NCBI RefSeq assembly: GCF_047511655.1
Contig: NC_133397.1
Span: 47,816,001 to 47,880,000 of the forward strand
Reading direction: 5' to 3'
Length of the DNA: 64,000 bases
DNA from: Castor canadensis
Lineage: Eukaryota > Chordata > Mammalia > Rodentia > Castoridae
Within the stretch, counting starts at the first letter, position 1, and each line of letters opens with the position of its first letter. Both the position numbers and the translations under genes were made by a program. Of the stretch, positions 12,450-25,180 are shown piece by piece. The notes under the pieces are model-generated. The model was not told the DNA's origin and did not search any database. It saw only the letters and a program-made list of their open reading frames with translations.

Positions 12450-13425
12450 GAACTCCACCACTAAGGATTTAAACAACTGTGAAGAGGAAGAAACATCAAA
12501 TATTGAATTCCAAAAAATAATAGTAAGAATGATTAATGAGCTCAAATAAGAGACACAAAGCTAGTGTCTGATCTCAAAGAGGATGTGAATAAACCACTAA
12601 ATGAGCTCAAAGAGAATATAAACAGATGAATGAAATTAAGAAGACTATGCAAGATATGAAAAAGGAAATCAATAAAGATATGAAAATCCTGAAAACTAAT
12701 CAATCTGAAATAAACAGTTCAATATCCCAAACAAAAATTTCAACCAAAAACTTGGTGAACAGAGTGGAGCAAATTGAAAATAGAGTATCAGAAACAGAAG
12801 ACAAATGAGAGGAAATTAGATCAAACAGTAAAAGATAATGAAAAATGCTAAGAATATATTAATGGAATACGCAAGACATCTGGAACACCATGAAAAGATC
12901 AAACCTACAAATCATGGGTATAGAAGAAGGAGAAGACATACAATCCAAAGACATAGAAAACCTATTCAATAGAATAATAGCTGAAAATTTCCCTAACCTT
13001 GAGAAAGAGAGAGTCATTCAGGAGCTAGAAGCTTACAGAACACCAAACCAAAAAAAGAAACATCTCCAGACATACCATAATCAAAACATTCAACAAACAG
13101 AACAAAGAAAGAATACTGAAAGCTGCAAAAGAGAAAAAGGCAAGTCACATACAAAGGCAAGCCCATTAGAATAACAGTAGATTTCTCAACATAAACACTA
13201 AATACAACAAAGTCATGGAAAGACATATTTCAGTCCCTGAAAGAAAACAACTGTTAGCCTAGACTAGTCTATTGAGCAAAACTATCCTTCCTAATTGAAG
13301 GAGAAATTAAAACCTTACACAACAAAGAAGAACTAAAGGAATTCATGACTACCAAGCCAGCACTGCAGAAAATACTGAAAGGACGGTTACACATAGAAGA
13401 AGAAACTATAGTGAGAAAGTAAGAT
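12450..13425 (+). pseudogene. L1-A ORF1 remnant
   Basis: Decayed ORF1 (RNA-binding chaperone) of L1-A; boundaries are approximate. Open pieces at 12626-12808 (charged coiled-coil sequence rich in K, E, N and I) and 12890-13174 (the RRM-type core, recognisable by LQIMGIEEGED and FPNLEKE) lie in different frames. Stops and frameshifts separate them, so no full protein can be made. Confidence 0.75.
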
Positions 13426-14944
13426 GCAAGAAACAATAAACTGTTTTGACTAAGCATACCAGTAGACAAAAAAACGGGTAAAAAGTAAACAACAGGGGAA
13501 TAAAAATGACTGGAAAACACCATGCATCTCTCAATATTAACAATGAATGTAAATGCCCGAATCAAAGACATAGAAAAGCAAGCTGGGTTAAAAAACAAGA
13601 CCCAACCATATGTTGCTTTCAAGAGACTCATCTTACTGAAAAAATAAACAATGGCTTAGAGTCAAAGGGAAAAAAGATGTTCCAAGCAAATGGACCCCAT
13701 AAACAGGTAGGAGTAGCTATACTCATATTGAACAAAGAAGACTTCAGACTAAAATCAGTCAGAAGAGACAATGAAGTTACTTCATATTAATTAAAGGAAC
13801 AATTCATCAAGAAGAAATATTAATTCTTAACATAGAAGCACCAAACATAGGGGAAAACATCTACATTAAAAAAAAAAAATTCTAACGGACCTAAGTGCAT
13901 AGATAGGCCCTAATACAGTGGTAGTGTGAGACCTCAGTACCAACAGATAGGTCACCCAGGCAAAAAGATGAACAAAGAAACTTCAGAGCTTCTGCATACG
14001 TTAGACCAAATGGACATAATAGACATCTACAGAGTATTTTGCCCAACAAGCAAGCAATAGACATTCTTTTCTACAGCTCATATTTTAGGATCTATTTAGC
14101 AAGTCTGCAAATTCAAGGAAATTAAAATAAACCCCTGCAACATGTCAGATCACAACAGAATAAAACTAGACCTCAACAATAAAAAAAAATATTCAAACAC
14201 ATGAAGACTGAACAATGTACTGCTGAATGTCCATAGGTTAACCAAAGAAATAAGAGAAGAAATCAAAAAGTTCCTAAAATCTCTTGAAAATGAAAATACA
14301 ACCAATCAGAATCTGTGGGACATAACAAAGGCCGTGCCAAGAGTAAAGTTTGTAGCTATAAGTGCCTACATTAAAAAAAAAACAAAACCCAGAAAACCAG
14401 AGACTTCCTAATAATGCACCTTAAGCTTCTAGAAAAATAAAAACAAACCAAATCCCAAACCAGCAGATGGAGAGAAATAACAAAGATCAGGGCCAAGATC
14501 AATGAGATTGAGACAAAAGAACTATACAAAGAATCAATGAAACAAAAAGTTGTTTCTTTGAAAAGATTAACAAGATCAACAGACCCTTAGCCAACATGAA
14601 AAAATGGAGGAGGGAAAAGACTCAAATTAATAAAACCAAAGATGAAAAAGGAACATAACCACAAATACTGACGAAACCTAGAGGGTCATTAAAGAGTACT
14701 CTGAATTCGGCTTAAGGTTGATTAGTACACTGTCTCTCCCTGTTTATATCTTTGAAAATTTGTTTGGTTGTTACTTTGTTTTGTTTTGTTTTTCTACTTG
14801 ATTATTTGTTTTACTCTTTTCCTTTAACTTCTTTGCTTTCCATCCCCTCTCACCCTTCCATTCTAAATATCACTAGTGCTATTATTACAAACCAGAAAAT
14901 ACTTAATTGCACACAGTACAGGGACAACAACAACACCAAGGGCA

Positions 14945-16145
14945 ATGATGGGAAGACAGAAAAAACAGGGAAACCAGTATCCCCACAGCAAAAAATTAGT
15001 ACAGGAACCAGAGGGAAATGAAGAAAACAGATACTCAGATCCAGACTCCAACAAAATGAAGATAAACTATGCCAAAGAACCCAATGAAGCCCACAAGAAT
15101 AATTTAAAAGAAGACATACTACAGGTACTCAATGAGACTTTTATAGAGATGATATTGTATATGGTCAACCAAAATGTACAGGAGACACTCAAGAAATTCT
15201 AAGATGACAAAAATAGAGAATTTGAAAAAGCAAAAGAAGAAATAAAGGAAACCATAGAAGCACTGTATAAACACCAAAGTGAAACAGAGAACACAATTAA
15301 TAAAGAGATAAATGAACTCAGGACAAAAATAGACAACATTAAAGAGGAAACCACCCAGGATATGGAAAACCTCCGAAAAAAGAATGAAACAGAATTGCAA
15401 AACAAAACAGAAGGCCAATACAGCAGAACAGAACAAACAGAAGGCAGAATCTCAGAACTCGAATATGAAATGGTAATTAAAGGAAAAACTGAAGAACATT
15501 AATTAAACAACTCAAGACTGTGAAAAGAAAATGCAAGAACTCACCAACTCCATCAAAAGACTAAACTTGAGAATCATGGGAATCAAAGAAGGAGAAGAGG
15601 TGCAAGCAAAGGGAATGTTCAATATATTCAACAAAATAATAACAGAAAATTTCCCAAATCTAGAGAAATATATTCGCATACAGATGCAAGAGGCCTCCAG
15701 GACACCAAACAGACCAGATCAAAATGGAACTACCCCATGACATATCCTCATTAAAACAACAAGTTCAGAAACTAGGGAAAGAATATTGAAGGCTGTAAGA
15801 GAGAAAAAACAAATAACATACAAAGGTAAACCCAACAAAATCACAGCAGACTTCTCAACAGAAACATTAAAAGCAAGAATAACTTGGGGTGAGATCTTCT
15901 GGGCACTGAATGAAAATAACTACAACCCCAAGATACTCTACCCAGCAAAACTATCATTCAAAATAGATGGAACAATAAAAGTCTTCCATGATAAGCAGAA
16001 ACTAAAACAATATGTGACCACAAAGCCACCACTACAAAAGATTCTGCAAGGGATTCTGCACACAGAAAGTGAAACCCAACTTAACCATTAAATGACAGGC
16101 AGCACCAAACTACAGGAAAAGAAAAAGCAAGAAAATAGAGAGTAA
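14945..16145 (+). pseudogene. L1-B ORF1, broken
   Basis: ORF1 has the same layout as the L1-C copy: a variable N-terminus, a coiled coil, then the RRM and C-terminal domains. It is broken by stops (for example at 15200) and by frameshifts near 15500 and later. The pieces 14876-15202, 15531-15740 and 15786-16091 lie in more than one frame. It would have coded for about 400 residues. Confidence 0.85.
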
Positions 16146-16699
16146 CCTCAACTTAGGTACACACAATCAAACCTTCAAACAACTAAGACAACTAAATGAC
16201 AGGAATCACCACATACCTATCAGTACTAATGCTTAATGTTAACAGACTTAATTCATGCATCAAAAGGCACCGTTTGACGAAATGGATTAAAAAGGAAGAT
16301 CCAACAATTTGTTGCTTACAGGAGACCCATCTCACCGACAGAAATAACCATAGGCTTAGGATGAAAGGCTGGAAGAAGATTTACCAAGCCAATGGCCCCC
16401 GAAAACAGGCAGGAGTAGCAATACTTATCTCTGACAAAGTAGACTTCAAACCTACATTGATCAAACGAGATAAATAAGGACATTCCATACTAATAAAAGG
16501 GGAAATAGACCAAAAGGAAATAACAATTATCAACCTATATGCACCCAATGTCAACGCACCCAATTTCATCAAACATACCCTGAAAGACCTAAAAGCATAT
16601 ATTAACTCCAACACAGTGGTTGTGAGAGACTTTAACACCCTATTATCATTAATAGATAGGTCATCCAAACAAAAAATCAATAAAGAAATCCAAGATCTA

Positions 16700-17351
16700 C
16701 TGTGATAGCATCTAACAGGTATTGACTGATATTGGTTCACCTCTATCTGTGAAAATATTTATTAACTAGATAATTAATTAGTAAATAATTGATTAGGTGA
16801 TTAATAATGCAATCTCTGCTTTACTGCTATTATCAGTTACTAGCGACAGTAAGCAGAAATGCTCCAAGTGAAAGGTGGCATAGCAAGTGGTGAAAAGTCT
16901 GGACTTAAGGTGCTGAATCACATGGCTTCATACTTCAGTTCCCCCAGCTCTGCAAGCTGTGTGGCTTTGGCCATCCCGCATAACTTCCCTGTGCTTTGAT
17001 TTTTCTTTATAATAAAATTGGCATACCTCACTCATAAGATTATTGTGAAGGTTGCAAGAATCAACACACAGTGCTTAGAACAGTTTCTAGCATGTAGTAT
17101 TACTTAGTTATTCATGTTACCCTTCAAATGAAATGAAAATCCTTCCCCTTGGTAATAAAAAAAGTTATCTTTCTTTGTATGTTTGTTTTGCTAACTGAGG
17201 GATAAAGGAAAGAGATAACTTTATAATTTCAGGCATTTTCCTTTGCTCTATTTCACTGGAAATGTTTCCTTGAACATTTATACTTTGTGGAATAAGAATT
17301 GTGAAAATATATTATGCTAAAATTTCAAAAAAAAACAAAAACAAAAACAAA
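16700..17351 (+). pseudogene. Non-coding processed retrocopy (652 bp) with poly(A) tail
   Basis: The block is flanked by an 18-bp perfect direct repeat, AAAGAAATCCAAGATCTA, at 16682-16699 and 17352-17369, and ends in an A-rich (A)nC tail at 17328-17351. These are the marks of L1-driven retrotransposition of a cellular RNA. It contains no convincing open reading frame. A MIR SINE lies inside it at about 16880-17110. The source is most likely a 3' UTR or a long non-coding RNA; I do not recognise the parent gene. Confidence 0.85.
16880..17110 (+). mobile_element. MIR SINE fragment inside the retrocopy
   Basis: The order of blocks matches a MIR: CAGCTCTGCAAGCTGTGTGG near 16945, AACTTCCCTGTGCTTTGATTT near 16982, a purine stretch with AATAAAATTGG, then GCTTAGAACAGTTTCTAGCA near 17072. 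It was carried in with the retrotransposed RNA, as it lies between the target duplications. Confidence 0.75.
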
Positions 17352-20300
17352 AAAGAAATCCAAGATCTAAAATATACAATAGATCAAATGGACCTACTTG
17401 ATGTCTACAGAACATTTCATCCAACTTCTACACAATATACATTCTTCTCAGCAGCCCACGGAACCTTCTCCAAAATAGATCCTATTCTAGGGCACAAAGC
17501 AAGCCTCAGCAAATATAAGAAAATAGAAATTATCCTGTGCATACTATCTGATCACAATGCAGTAAAAGTAGAACTCAACAACAAAAGTAAAGACAAAAAA
17601 TATGCAAACAGCTGGAAACTAAATAACTCATTACTTAATGAACAATGGATCATCGATGAAATAAAAGAGGAAATTAAAAAGTTCCTGGAAGTCAATGAAA
17701 ATGAAAACACAACCTACCTGAACCTATGGGACACAGCTAAGGCAGTCCTGAGAGGAAAGTTTATAGCCATGAGTGCATATATTAAAAAGACTGAAAGATC
17801 CCAAATCAATGACCTAATGATATATCTCAAACACCTAGAAAAACAAGAACAAGCAAATCCCAAAATATATAGAAGGAGAGAAATAATAAAAATAAGAGCT
17901 GAATGAAATAGAAACCAAAAAAACCATGCAAAGAATTAATGAAACAAAAAGTTGGTTCTTTGAAAAAATAAACAAGATCGATAGACCCCTAGCAAACCTG
18001 ACTAAAATGAGGAGAGAAAAAACCCAAATTAGTAGAATCAGGAACGTAAAAGGGGAGATAACAACAAACACCATGGAAGTCCAGGAAATCATCAGAGACT
18101 ACTTTGAGAAACTATATTCAAATAAATTTGAAAATCTAAAAGAAATGGACAGATTTCTAGATACATATGGTCATCCAAAACTGAACCAAGAGGAAGTCAA
18201 TCACCTGAATAGATCTATAACACAAAATGAAACTGAAGCAGCAATCAAGAGTCTCCCCAAAAAGAAAAGTCCAGGACCTGATTGATTCTCTGCTGAATTC
18301 TATCAGACCTTTAAAGAAGAACTGATACCAACCCTCCTTAAACTGTTCCATGAAATAGAAAGGGAAGGAAAACTCCCAAACACATTTTATGAAGCCCACT
18401 TATTCCAAAACCAGGCAAAGACACCTCCAAAAAGGAGAACTATAGGCCAATCTCCTTAATGAACATTGACGCAAAAATCCTCAACAAAATAATGACAAAC
18501 CAAATTCAACAACACATCAAAAAGATTATTCACCAAGACCAAGTAGGCTTCATCCCAGGGATGCAGGGGTGGTTCAACATATGAAAATCAATAAATGTAA
18601 TAAACCACATTAACAGAAGCAAAGACAAAAACCACTTGATCATCTCAATAGATGCAGAAAAAGCCTTTGATAAGATCCAACATCATTTCATGATAAAAGC
18701 TCTAAGAAAACTAGGAATAGAAGGAAAGTACCTCAACATTATAAAAGCTATATATGACAAACCTACAGCCAGCATTATACTTAACGGAGAGAAACTGAAA
18801 CCATTCCCTCTAAAATCAGGAACCAGACAAGGATGCCCACTATCTCCACTCCTATTCAACATAGTACTGGAATTCCTAGCCAGAGCAATTAGGCAAGAAG
18901 AAGGAATAAAAGGAATACAAATAGGTAAAGAAACTGTCAAAATATCCCTATTTGCAGATGACATGATCCTATACCTTAAAGACCCTTAAAACTCTACTCA
19001 GAAGCTTCCAGACATCATCAATAGCTACAGCAAGGTAGCAGGATATAAACTCAACATAGAAAAATCATTAGCATTTCTATACACTAACAATGAACAAACT
19101 GAAAAGGAATATATGAAAACAATTCCATTTACAATAGCCTCAAAAAAAAAAAAAACAAATACCTAGGTGTAAACCTAACAAAAGATGTGAATGACCTCTA
19201 CAAGGAAAACTATACACTTCTGAAGAAAGAGATTGAGGAAGACTATAGAAAGTGGAGAGATCTCCCATGCTCATGGATTGGTAGAATCAACATAGTAAAA
19301 ATGTCTATATTCCCAAAAGTAATCTACATGTTTAATGCAATTCCCATCAAAATTCCAATGACATCCATTAAAGAGATTGAAAAATCTCCATTAAATTTAT
19401 ATGTAAACACAAGAGGCCACAAATAGCCAAAGCAATACTCAGTCAAAAGAACAATGCTATAGGTATCATTATACCTGACTTCAAACTATATTACAAAGCA
19501 ATAACAATAAAAACAGCATGGTACTGGCACAAAAACTGACATGAAGACCAGTGGAACAGAATAGAGGACCCAGATATGAAGCCACACAACTATAACCAAC
19601 TTGTCTTTGACAAAGGAGCTAAAAATATACAATGGAGAAAAAGCAGCCCCTTCAACAAAAACTGCTAGGAAAACTGGTTAGCAGTCTGCAAAAAACTGAA
19701 ACTAGATCCATGTATATCACCCTGTACCAATATTAACTCAAAATGGATCAAGGATCTTAATATCAGATCACAAACTCTAAAGTTGATACAGGAAAGAGCA
19801 GGAAATACTCTGAAGTTAGTAGGTATAGGTAAGAACTTCCTCAAAGGAACCCCAGCAGCACAGCAACTAAGAGATAGCATAGATAAATGGGACTTCATAA
19901 AACTAAAAAGCTTCTGTTCATCAAAAGAAATGGTCTCTAAACTGAAGAGAACACCCACAGAGTGGGAGAAAATATTTGCCAGCTACACATCAGACAAAGG
20001 ACTGATAACCAGAATATATAGGGAACTTAAAAAACTAAATTCTCCCAAAACTAATGAACCAATAAAGAAATGGGCAAGTGAACTAAACAGAACTTTCTCA
20101 AAAGAAGAAATTCAAATGGCCAAAAAACACATGAAAAAATGCTCATCATCTCTAGCAATAAAGGAAATGCAAATTAAAACCACACTAAGATTCTACCTCA
20201 CCACTGTTAGAATAGCCATCATCAGCAACACCACCAAAAACAGATGTTGGCAAGGATGCGGGGAAAAAGGAACCCTCTTACACTGTTGGTGGGAATGTAA

Positions 20301-21058
20301 ACTAGTATAACCACTCTGGGAAAAAATTTGGAGGCTACTTAAAAAGCTAAACATTGATCTACCATTTGATCCAGCAATACCACTCTTGGGGATATACCCA
20401 TAAGACTGTGACACAGGTTACTCCAGAGGCACCTGCACACCCATGTTTATTGCGGCACTATTCACAATAGCCAAGTTATGGAAATAGCCAAGATGCCCCA
20501 CCACTGACGAATGGATTAAGAAAATGTGGTATCTATACACAGTGGAATTTTATGCAGCCATGAAGAAGAATGAAATGTTATCATTCGCTGGTAAATGGAT
20601 GGAATTGGAGAACATCATTCTGAGTGAGGTTAGCCTGGCCCAAAAGACCAAAAATTGTATGTTCTCCCTTATATGCGGACATTAGATCAAGGGCAAACAC
20701 AACAATGGGATTGGACTTTGAGCACATGATAAAAGCAAGAGCACACAAGGGAGGGGTGAGGATAGGTAAGACACCTAAAAAATTAGCTAGCATTTGTTGC
20801 CCTCAACACAGAGAAACTAAAGCAGATACCTTAAAAGCAACTGAGGCCAATAGGAAAAAGGGACCAGGAACTAGAGAAAAGGTTAGATCAAGAAGAATTA
20901 ACCTAGAAGGTAACACACATGCACAGGAAATTAATGTGAGTCAACTCCCTGTATAGCTATCCTTATCTCAACCAGCAAAAACCCTTGTTCCTTCCTATTA
21001 TTGCTTATATTTTCTCTTCAACAAAGTTAGAGATAAGGGCAAAATAGTTTCTGTCGGG

Positions 21059-21128
21059 TATCGAGGGGGTGTGGGGGAGAGGGAGGGAGTGTAGTGGGTG
21101 GTAAAGGAGGGGGTGGGGACAGGGGTGA
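21059..21128 (+). repeat. G-rich tract in L1-B 3' UTR
   Basis: A run of G3-G7 blocks (GAGGGGGTGTGGGGGAGAGG and onward) that can form a G-quadruplex. It is a shared feature of this L1 family's 3' UTR, also seen in L1-C at 47521-47589. Confidence 0.85.
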
Positions 21129-21850
21129 GAAATGACTCAAGCATTGTATGCACATATGAATAATAAAACAATAAAAATTAAAAAAAAAGTACTCTGAAAA
21201 CTTATATTCAAGTAAACTGGAAAATCTAGATGAAATGGATAAATTTCTAGATGCAAATTTCTAGATGGATAAATGAACCAAGAAGATATTAAGCACCTAA
21301 ATAGACCTATTACAAGCAATGAAATTGAAGCAGTAATAAAAAGCCTCCCTACAAAGAAGAGCCCAGGACCTGACAGATTTACAGCTGAATTTTACCAGAT
21401 CTTTAAAGAAGAACTAATACTAATATGCCTCAATCTTTTCCAGGAAGTAGAAAGGGAAGGAACACTACCAAACACAGTCTATGAAGCCAGAAGAACACTC
21501 ATTCCAAAATCCAATAAAGATGCAACCAAAAAAAAGAATTATAGACCAATATCTTTAATGAATATAGATGTGAAGATTTTCAACAAAAAAATGGCAAACA
21601 GAATTCAACAACACATCAAAAAAGATCACACACCAGTACCAAGTTGGTTTCATTCCAGGGATGCAAGGATAGTCCAACATACATAACTCTATAAATGTAA
21701 TACAGCATATAAACAGAAGGACAAAACAACATGATCCTCTCAATAGATGTAGAAAAAGCCTTTGACAAATCTCAACACCCTTTCACGATAAAAGCTCTGA
21801 AGAAACTAGGACTAAAAGGAATGTTTCTTAACATAATACAGGCAATATAC

Positions 21851-22228
21851 TGTGGGAGACCAGAAAGTGAATGGACCAAGAAGAAACCTTGACATAAGCA
21901 TGGCTATGTCAAGGACTTTGAGCTGCAAAGGCACAGCCCCAGCTTAAAGGAAATGGACATGGTTCAGCAAGGCTGCCTTGTGTGGGAAACAGGATATGTT
22001 TAACATTAGACAAGGATATGTGACTTGGCCCATGAGAACCTAACTGGACTTCTGCATGTACGCTGTATAAATAAATGTGCTTGGATGTGGAGGGGGCTGG
22101 TGTCTCTCATCAGGAGCATCAGACCCACCTGATCCCCCAGATTTTCTCTACGTCTGTCTTTGTGGCTTTCTTCTAATCCCCAGTTGCTCCCATTCAGATC
22201 AACGGACTTGTTCACGCTGGCTGTGAGA
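21851..22228 (+). repeat. 5' LTR of the provirus
   Basis: Begins TGTGGGAGACC. A TATAAATAAA at 22066-22075 can serve as TATA box and overlaps an AATAAA. The end is taken as TGAGA at 22228, two bases before the primer site; it lacks the usual CA. Compared with the 3' LTR it lacks about 48 bp near 22015 and has about 20 bp extra near 22127. The two differ at roughly one base in ten. Confidence 0.9.
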
Positions 22229-22230
22229 GG

Positions 22231-22248
22231 TGGCGCCTGAACAGGGAC
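22231..22248 (+). other. Primer-binding site, lysine tRNA type
   Basis: TGGCGCCTGAACAGGGAC follows the 5' LTR. It matches the tRNA-Lys type site used by many class II elements, with one change from the usual TGGCGCCC start. Confidence 0.85.
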
Positions 22249-22369
22249 CCGACTACGGTGGAACTCACAGCTGAGACGAGGGGATGCTCTCAAGTGGCAC
22301 GCACACCATAGACTAAGGTAAGGGGGAGAGCGCAAAAAGACAGAGTCAGGTGTAAAACCCTGGGACAAA

Positions 22370-23775
22370 ATGGCTCAATGGAAAGAGATCTCTATGTACA
22401 AATGGTAAAGGCAATACTTAAGACTAGAGGAAGCAAAGTTAGGTTGCTTCAATTTATACAACTTTTAGACTATGTCCAGGACACATGTCCTTGGTTCCCA
22501 GAGAAGAGCACTGTAAACCTTGACACTTGGCAAAAGGTGGGCGAGAAACTCCGGAGCCACTATACTGTGGAAGGGCAGACAACATGCCAATCTTTACTTT
22601 CGGTTTGTGGAGTCAGATCCATGACTGCCTAGACTTGACTCCCATTCATCAGTTAAAACTTTCTTCTTCGGCTTCCAAGCTGTGGGGCACAAAAGCCACA
22701 GTGGGTATGAGCCCCTAAGGCAGACTCTTAACCTGGCGCCTCCCACTGTCCCATCAGCTCCCCCATTGGAGGCGATGCCCACCTTTAAGCACACGAAAAT
22801 GCCTGAACTGGCCACTGACTGAATCTGACTCAGGAAGTGAAAGTGAGGAGGACTACCAAGAGGCACCCACTCAGCTGCTCAGCAAGTTACACTTAACACA
22901 TTCAACATAGCCCTTCAGTGCCATGGGAGGGAAGTGCCCCATACAAGAGGCCATCGCTCAAGCACATGAGTCTGAGGAGGACATGACAGGGTTTAGAGTC
23001 TACCTGGTGTTTGAGAGGGCAGACCCCAACATCAGCAATCCTGTGAGATGGCATGAAAAGGTTTCCTTCAAAACACTAAGAGTTAAAACAAGCATACACC
23101 ATGTATGGCGCCATTGCACCCTACGATATACAAGTGCTGCAGGCCATGGTGGCAGATAGCACCCTGCCCCCGGAGAATTGGAAGGAACAGTAAGGGCCTG
23201 CTTGTCCCCAGGGGACTACTTGCTGTGGAAAACTAGCTATACAGAGCTGTGCACTGAACAGGGTGCCCGAAATGCCACCCATAGAATTCCCATAACTTCA
23301 GACATGCTGTTAGGGCGGAGGAAAATGAGGGGCTAGGCAATCAACTTCAGTATCCACCCGAGACTTACCAGCAGATCACCACTGCCACAACCCGGGAATG
23401 GAGAGAACTGCCTGCAAAAGGAGAGAAGTCCCAGGAAATCACAAAGATATTACAGGGTACCAATGAGCCCTTTCAGGACTTTGTGGCCTGCCTAATGCAG
23501 CACATAGGAAGGACAGTGGGGAACCCAGAAACTGGGACTCTTCTGGTCAGATAGTTGACTTTTAAAAATGCAAATAAATATTGTAGGGAGACCTTCTGAC
23601 CTTACAGGAAAAAAGCATCCCTTCAGGACATTGGGGGTAGTCATGTTCAAGGGATGGTGCTTGAGGCAGCCCTTAAGGAGGTACTATGCCTGCCTGGAAC
23701 AAAGGAATGTGGGTGCTTGCTATAATTGAGGCGAACCAGGGCACTTTACCAAGGAATGCCACAGGGGGCCAAAAC
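22370..23775 (+). pseudogene. gag: Proviral gag remnant
   Basis: An 84-codon open piece at 22378-22632 is matrix-like (betaretroviral N-terminal matrix fold region, with a conserved tryptophan-phenylalanine-proline block near 22491). The capsid region is scattered over frames. A major homology region is recognisable at about 23445-23510 (glutamine and glutamate followed by a phenylalanine-rich stretch). A CCHC zinc knuckle lies at 23718-23762, with its second cysteine codon replaced by TGA at 23727-23729. Frameshifts and stops are spread along the gene, so no Gag can be made. Confidence 0.82.
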
Positions 23776-24049
23776 CTCATCCAGTGGGGCAGTGGACTCT
23801 GTGCCCACAGGCACAGCTCGGCTCCTTGGGATCTACCCTTGCTGTCAGCCGGGATGACAGTGGGCCAATGAGTGCTGCTCACAAACTGATGTTGAAGGTC
23901 ACCCTCTACAGGTACCACAGGGAAATTCCCCATGGGGCCAGCTCTGGCCCCATCAAACAGTAGGGGCACTCTCCCTGTTTGCGAAGAGCCTGGGTGTGCC
24001 ACCATTGAGGACCTCTTTTGGGCAACCCCCAGAAGCACAGGACTGGACC

Positions 24050-24775
24050 TCAGTCCCTCTGCCTGATGTATCTTAACCCCTGGAATGGGTGTCCAGGCCA
24101 TCCCTATAGGGATTCATGGCCTGCTTCCCAAGACACCGTGGGATTGATATTAGAAAGAAGCAGTATGACTCTCCAGGGTTTGCAAATTCACCCAGGTGTA
24201 ATTGACCAAGATTATACAGGAGAAATTAAGATATTGACTCAAGCCCCTCAGACATTTGTTGCAATAGCCCCCACTAATAGAATAGCTCAATTGGTCTTTC
24301 TCATAATATAAAGAAAGGCAATGTGTTAACACCTACCCTTCAAGGACATAAAGGTTTTGGACGTTGAAATTATGCTTACTTGGTCCAATGGGTTACTGCT
24401 GAGAGACCAAAAATGATCTTATTCCTAAATGGCAAAAAGGTTACTGGGCCTGGTAGACACTGGCGCGGATGTCTCGGTGATTGCTTCTTGCCACTGGCCT
24501 CTGACGTGGCCCTGCACATAGGCCATGGCAGACCTGCAGGGGGTGGGGTCAGCCAGGGCCCCCCTGCAGAGTGTTGCCACAATTAAGTGACAGGATAAAA
24601 AGGGATGTTCAGGGTTTTTTTACACCATATGTCTTAAAAGATATCCTAGTAAACCTATGGGGAAGAGATGTTTTACAAGGAATGGGAGCCATACTCTGTA
24701 GTTCCAATAGCGTGGTCTCCCACATGATGCTCCAACAGGACTTTGATCCCCAAAGGGGACTGGGAAAGACCCAAT
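24050..24775 (+). pseudogene. pro: Proviral pro remnant: dUTPase, protease, G-patch
   Basis: Three blocks appear in order. A dUTPase-like domain lies at about 24060-24311, with the conserved glycine-valine-isoleucine-aspartate and tyrosine-x-glycine-glutamate motif near 24190-24230. A retroviral aspartic protease has its Asp-Thr-Gly triad at 24456-24464. A glycine-rich G-patch-like tail lies near 24655-24720. They fall in different frames with intervening stops. The domain order identifies the element as betaretrovirus-like. Confidence 0.82.
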
Positions 24776-24799
24776 AGGGAAGGTTACATCCTACTGATA

Positions 24800-25180
24800 G
24801 TAAAGGACACTCCGGGCGCACTGGATTGGGCTACTCCTCTAATCAACCTTTTCAGGAGGGGCCCTGGCCAGACAACAACGATTCCCCCGAGAAAGGACAG
24901 CCACTTGGATTACATGGCTGACAAAAGAGCTTGTCTGGATGGACCAGTGGCCCCCTGACTGGGAAAAAATTGGCTGCAGCTCAGGCATTGGTTGAGGAAC
25001 AGCTACAGGCAGGACACATTGAGGTCACTTACAGGCCATATTTGTAATCAATGGGAGTCTGATTAGGTCCCAGTCCAGTGTTGATGTGGGGTCGAGTACA
25101 TGTTTGTGTTTTTCCTGAAGGAGCTGAAAAGCCCATATGGGTGCCCTCCTGGTACATGAAGCACTATGGATATCCTCGTA
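24800..25180 (+). pseudogene. pol: Proviral pol remnant: start of RT joined to end of integrase
   Basis: From about 24880 the sequence reads as the N-terminal edge of reverse transcriptase (tryptophan-proline-leucine and a Glu-Gln-Leu block near 24945-25020). Near 25040-25065 it passes directly to sequence typical of the integrase C-terminal DNA-binding domain (25078-25180). The RT catalytic motif, RNase H and the integrase catalytic core are absent. This is a large internal deletion of roughly 2 kb, estimated from the family's usual length. Confidence 0.8.

Larger units (their letters stand above)
16196..20685 (+). pseudogene. L1-B ORF2, broken and interrupted
   Basis: It opens with the apurinic-type endonuclease domain (the QETHLTDRN block near 16320). 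A stop falls at 16475, and the reading frame is cut by a 652-bp retrocopy at 16700-17351. Beyond it, 17301-17906 and 17926-18285 carry the rest of the endonuclease and the linker. 18636-18989 carries the RT core with an intact FADD motif at 18951-18962. The C-terminal cysteine-rich part is near 20220-20310. Multiple stops, including TGA at 18582-18584, make it inactive. Confidence 0.9.
14706..21187 (+). mobile_element. L1 (L1-B), 5'-truncated, inserted in L1-A ORF2
   Basis: An 11-bp direct repeat, AGTACTCTGAA, flanks it at 14695-14705 and 21188-21198. Joining the flanks restores L1-A ORF2. It starts in the 5' UTR, at the place matching about 41849 of L1-C, so roughly 1.4 kb of 5' end is missing. 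ORF1 is 14945-16145, ORF2 is 16196-20685, and the 3' UTR includes a G-rich tract at 21059-21128 and a short A-rich tail. It is very similar to L1-C, clearly a younger family than L1-A. It is interrupted by a retrocopy at 16700-17351. Confidence 0.93.

Noticed and set aside
21555..21743. Minus-strand frame of 62 codons
   Set aside because: Antisense shadow of L1-A ORF2.
22006..22368. 120-codon minus-strand frame
   Set aside because: It runs antisense through the proviral LTR and leader, with no domain.
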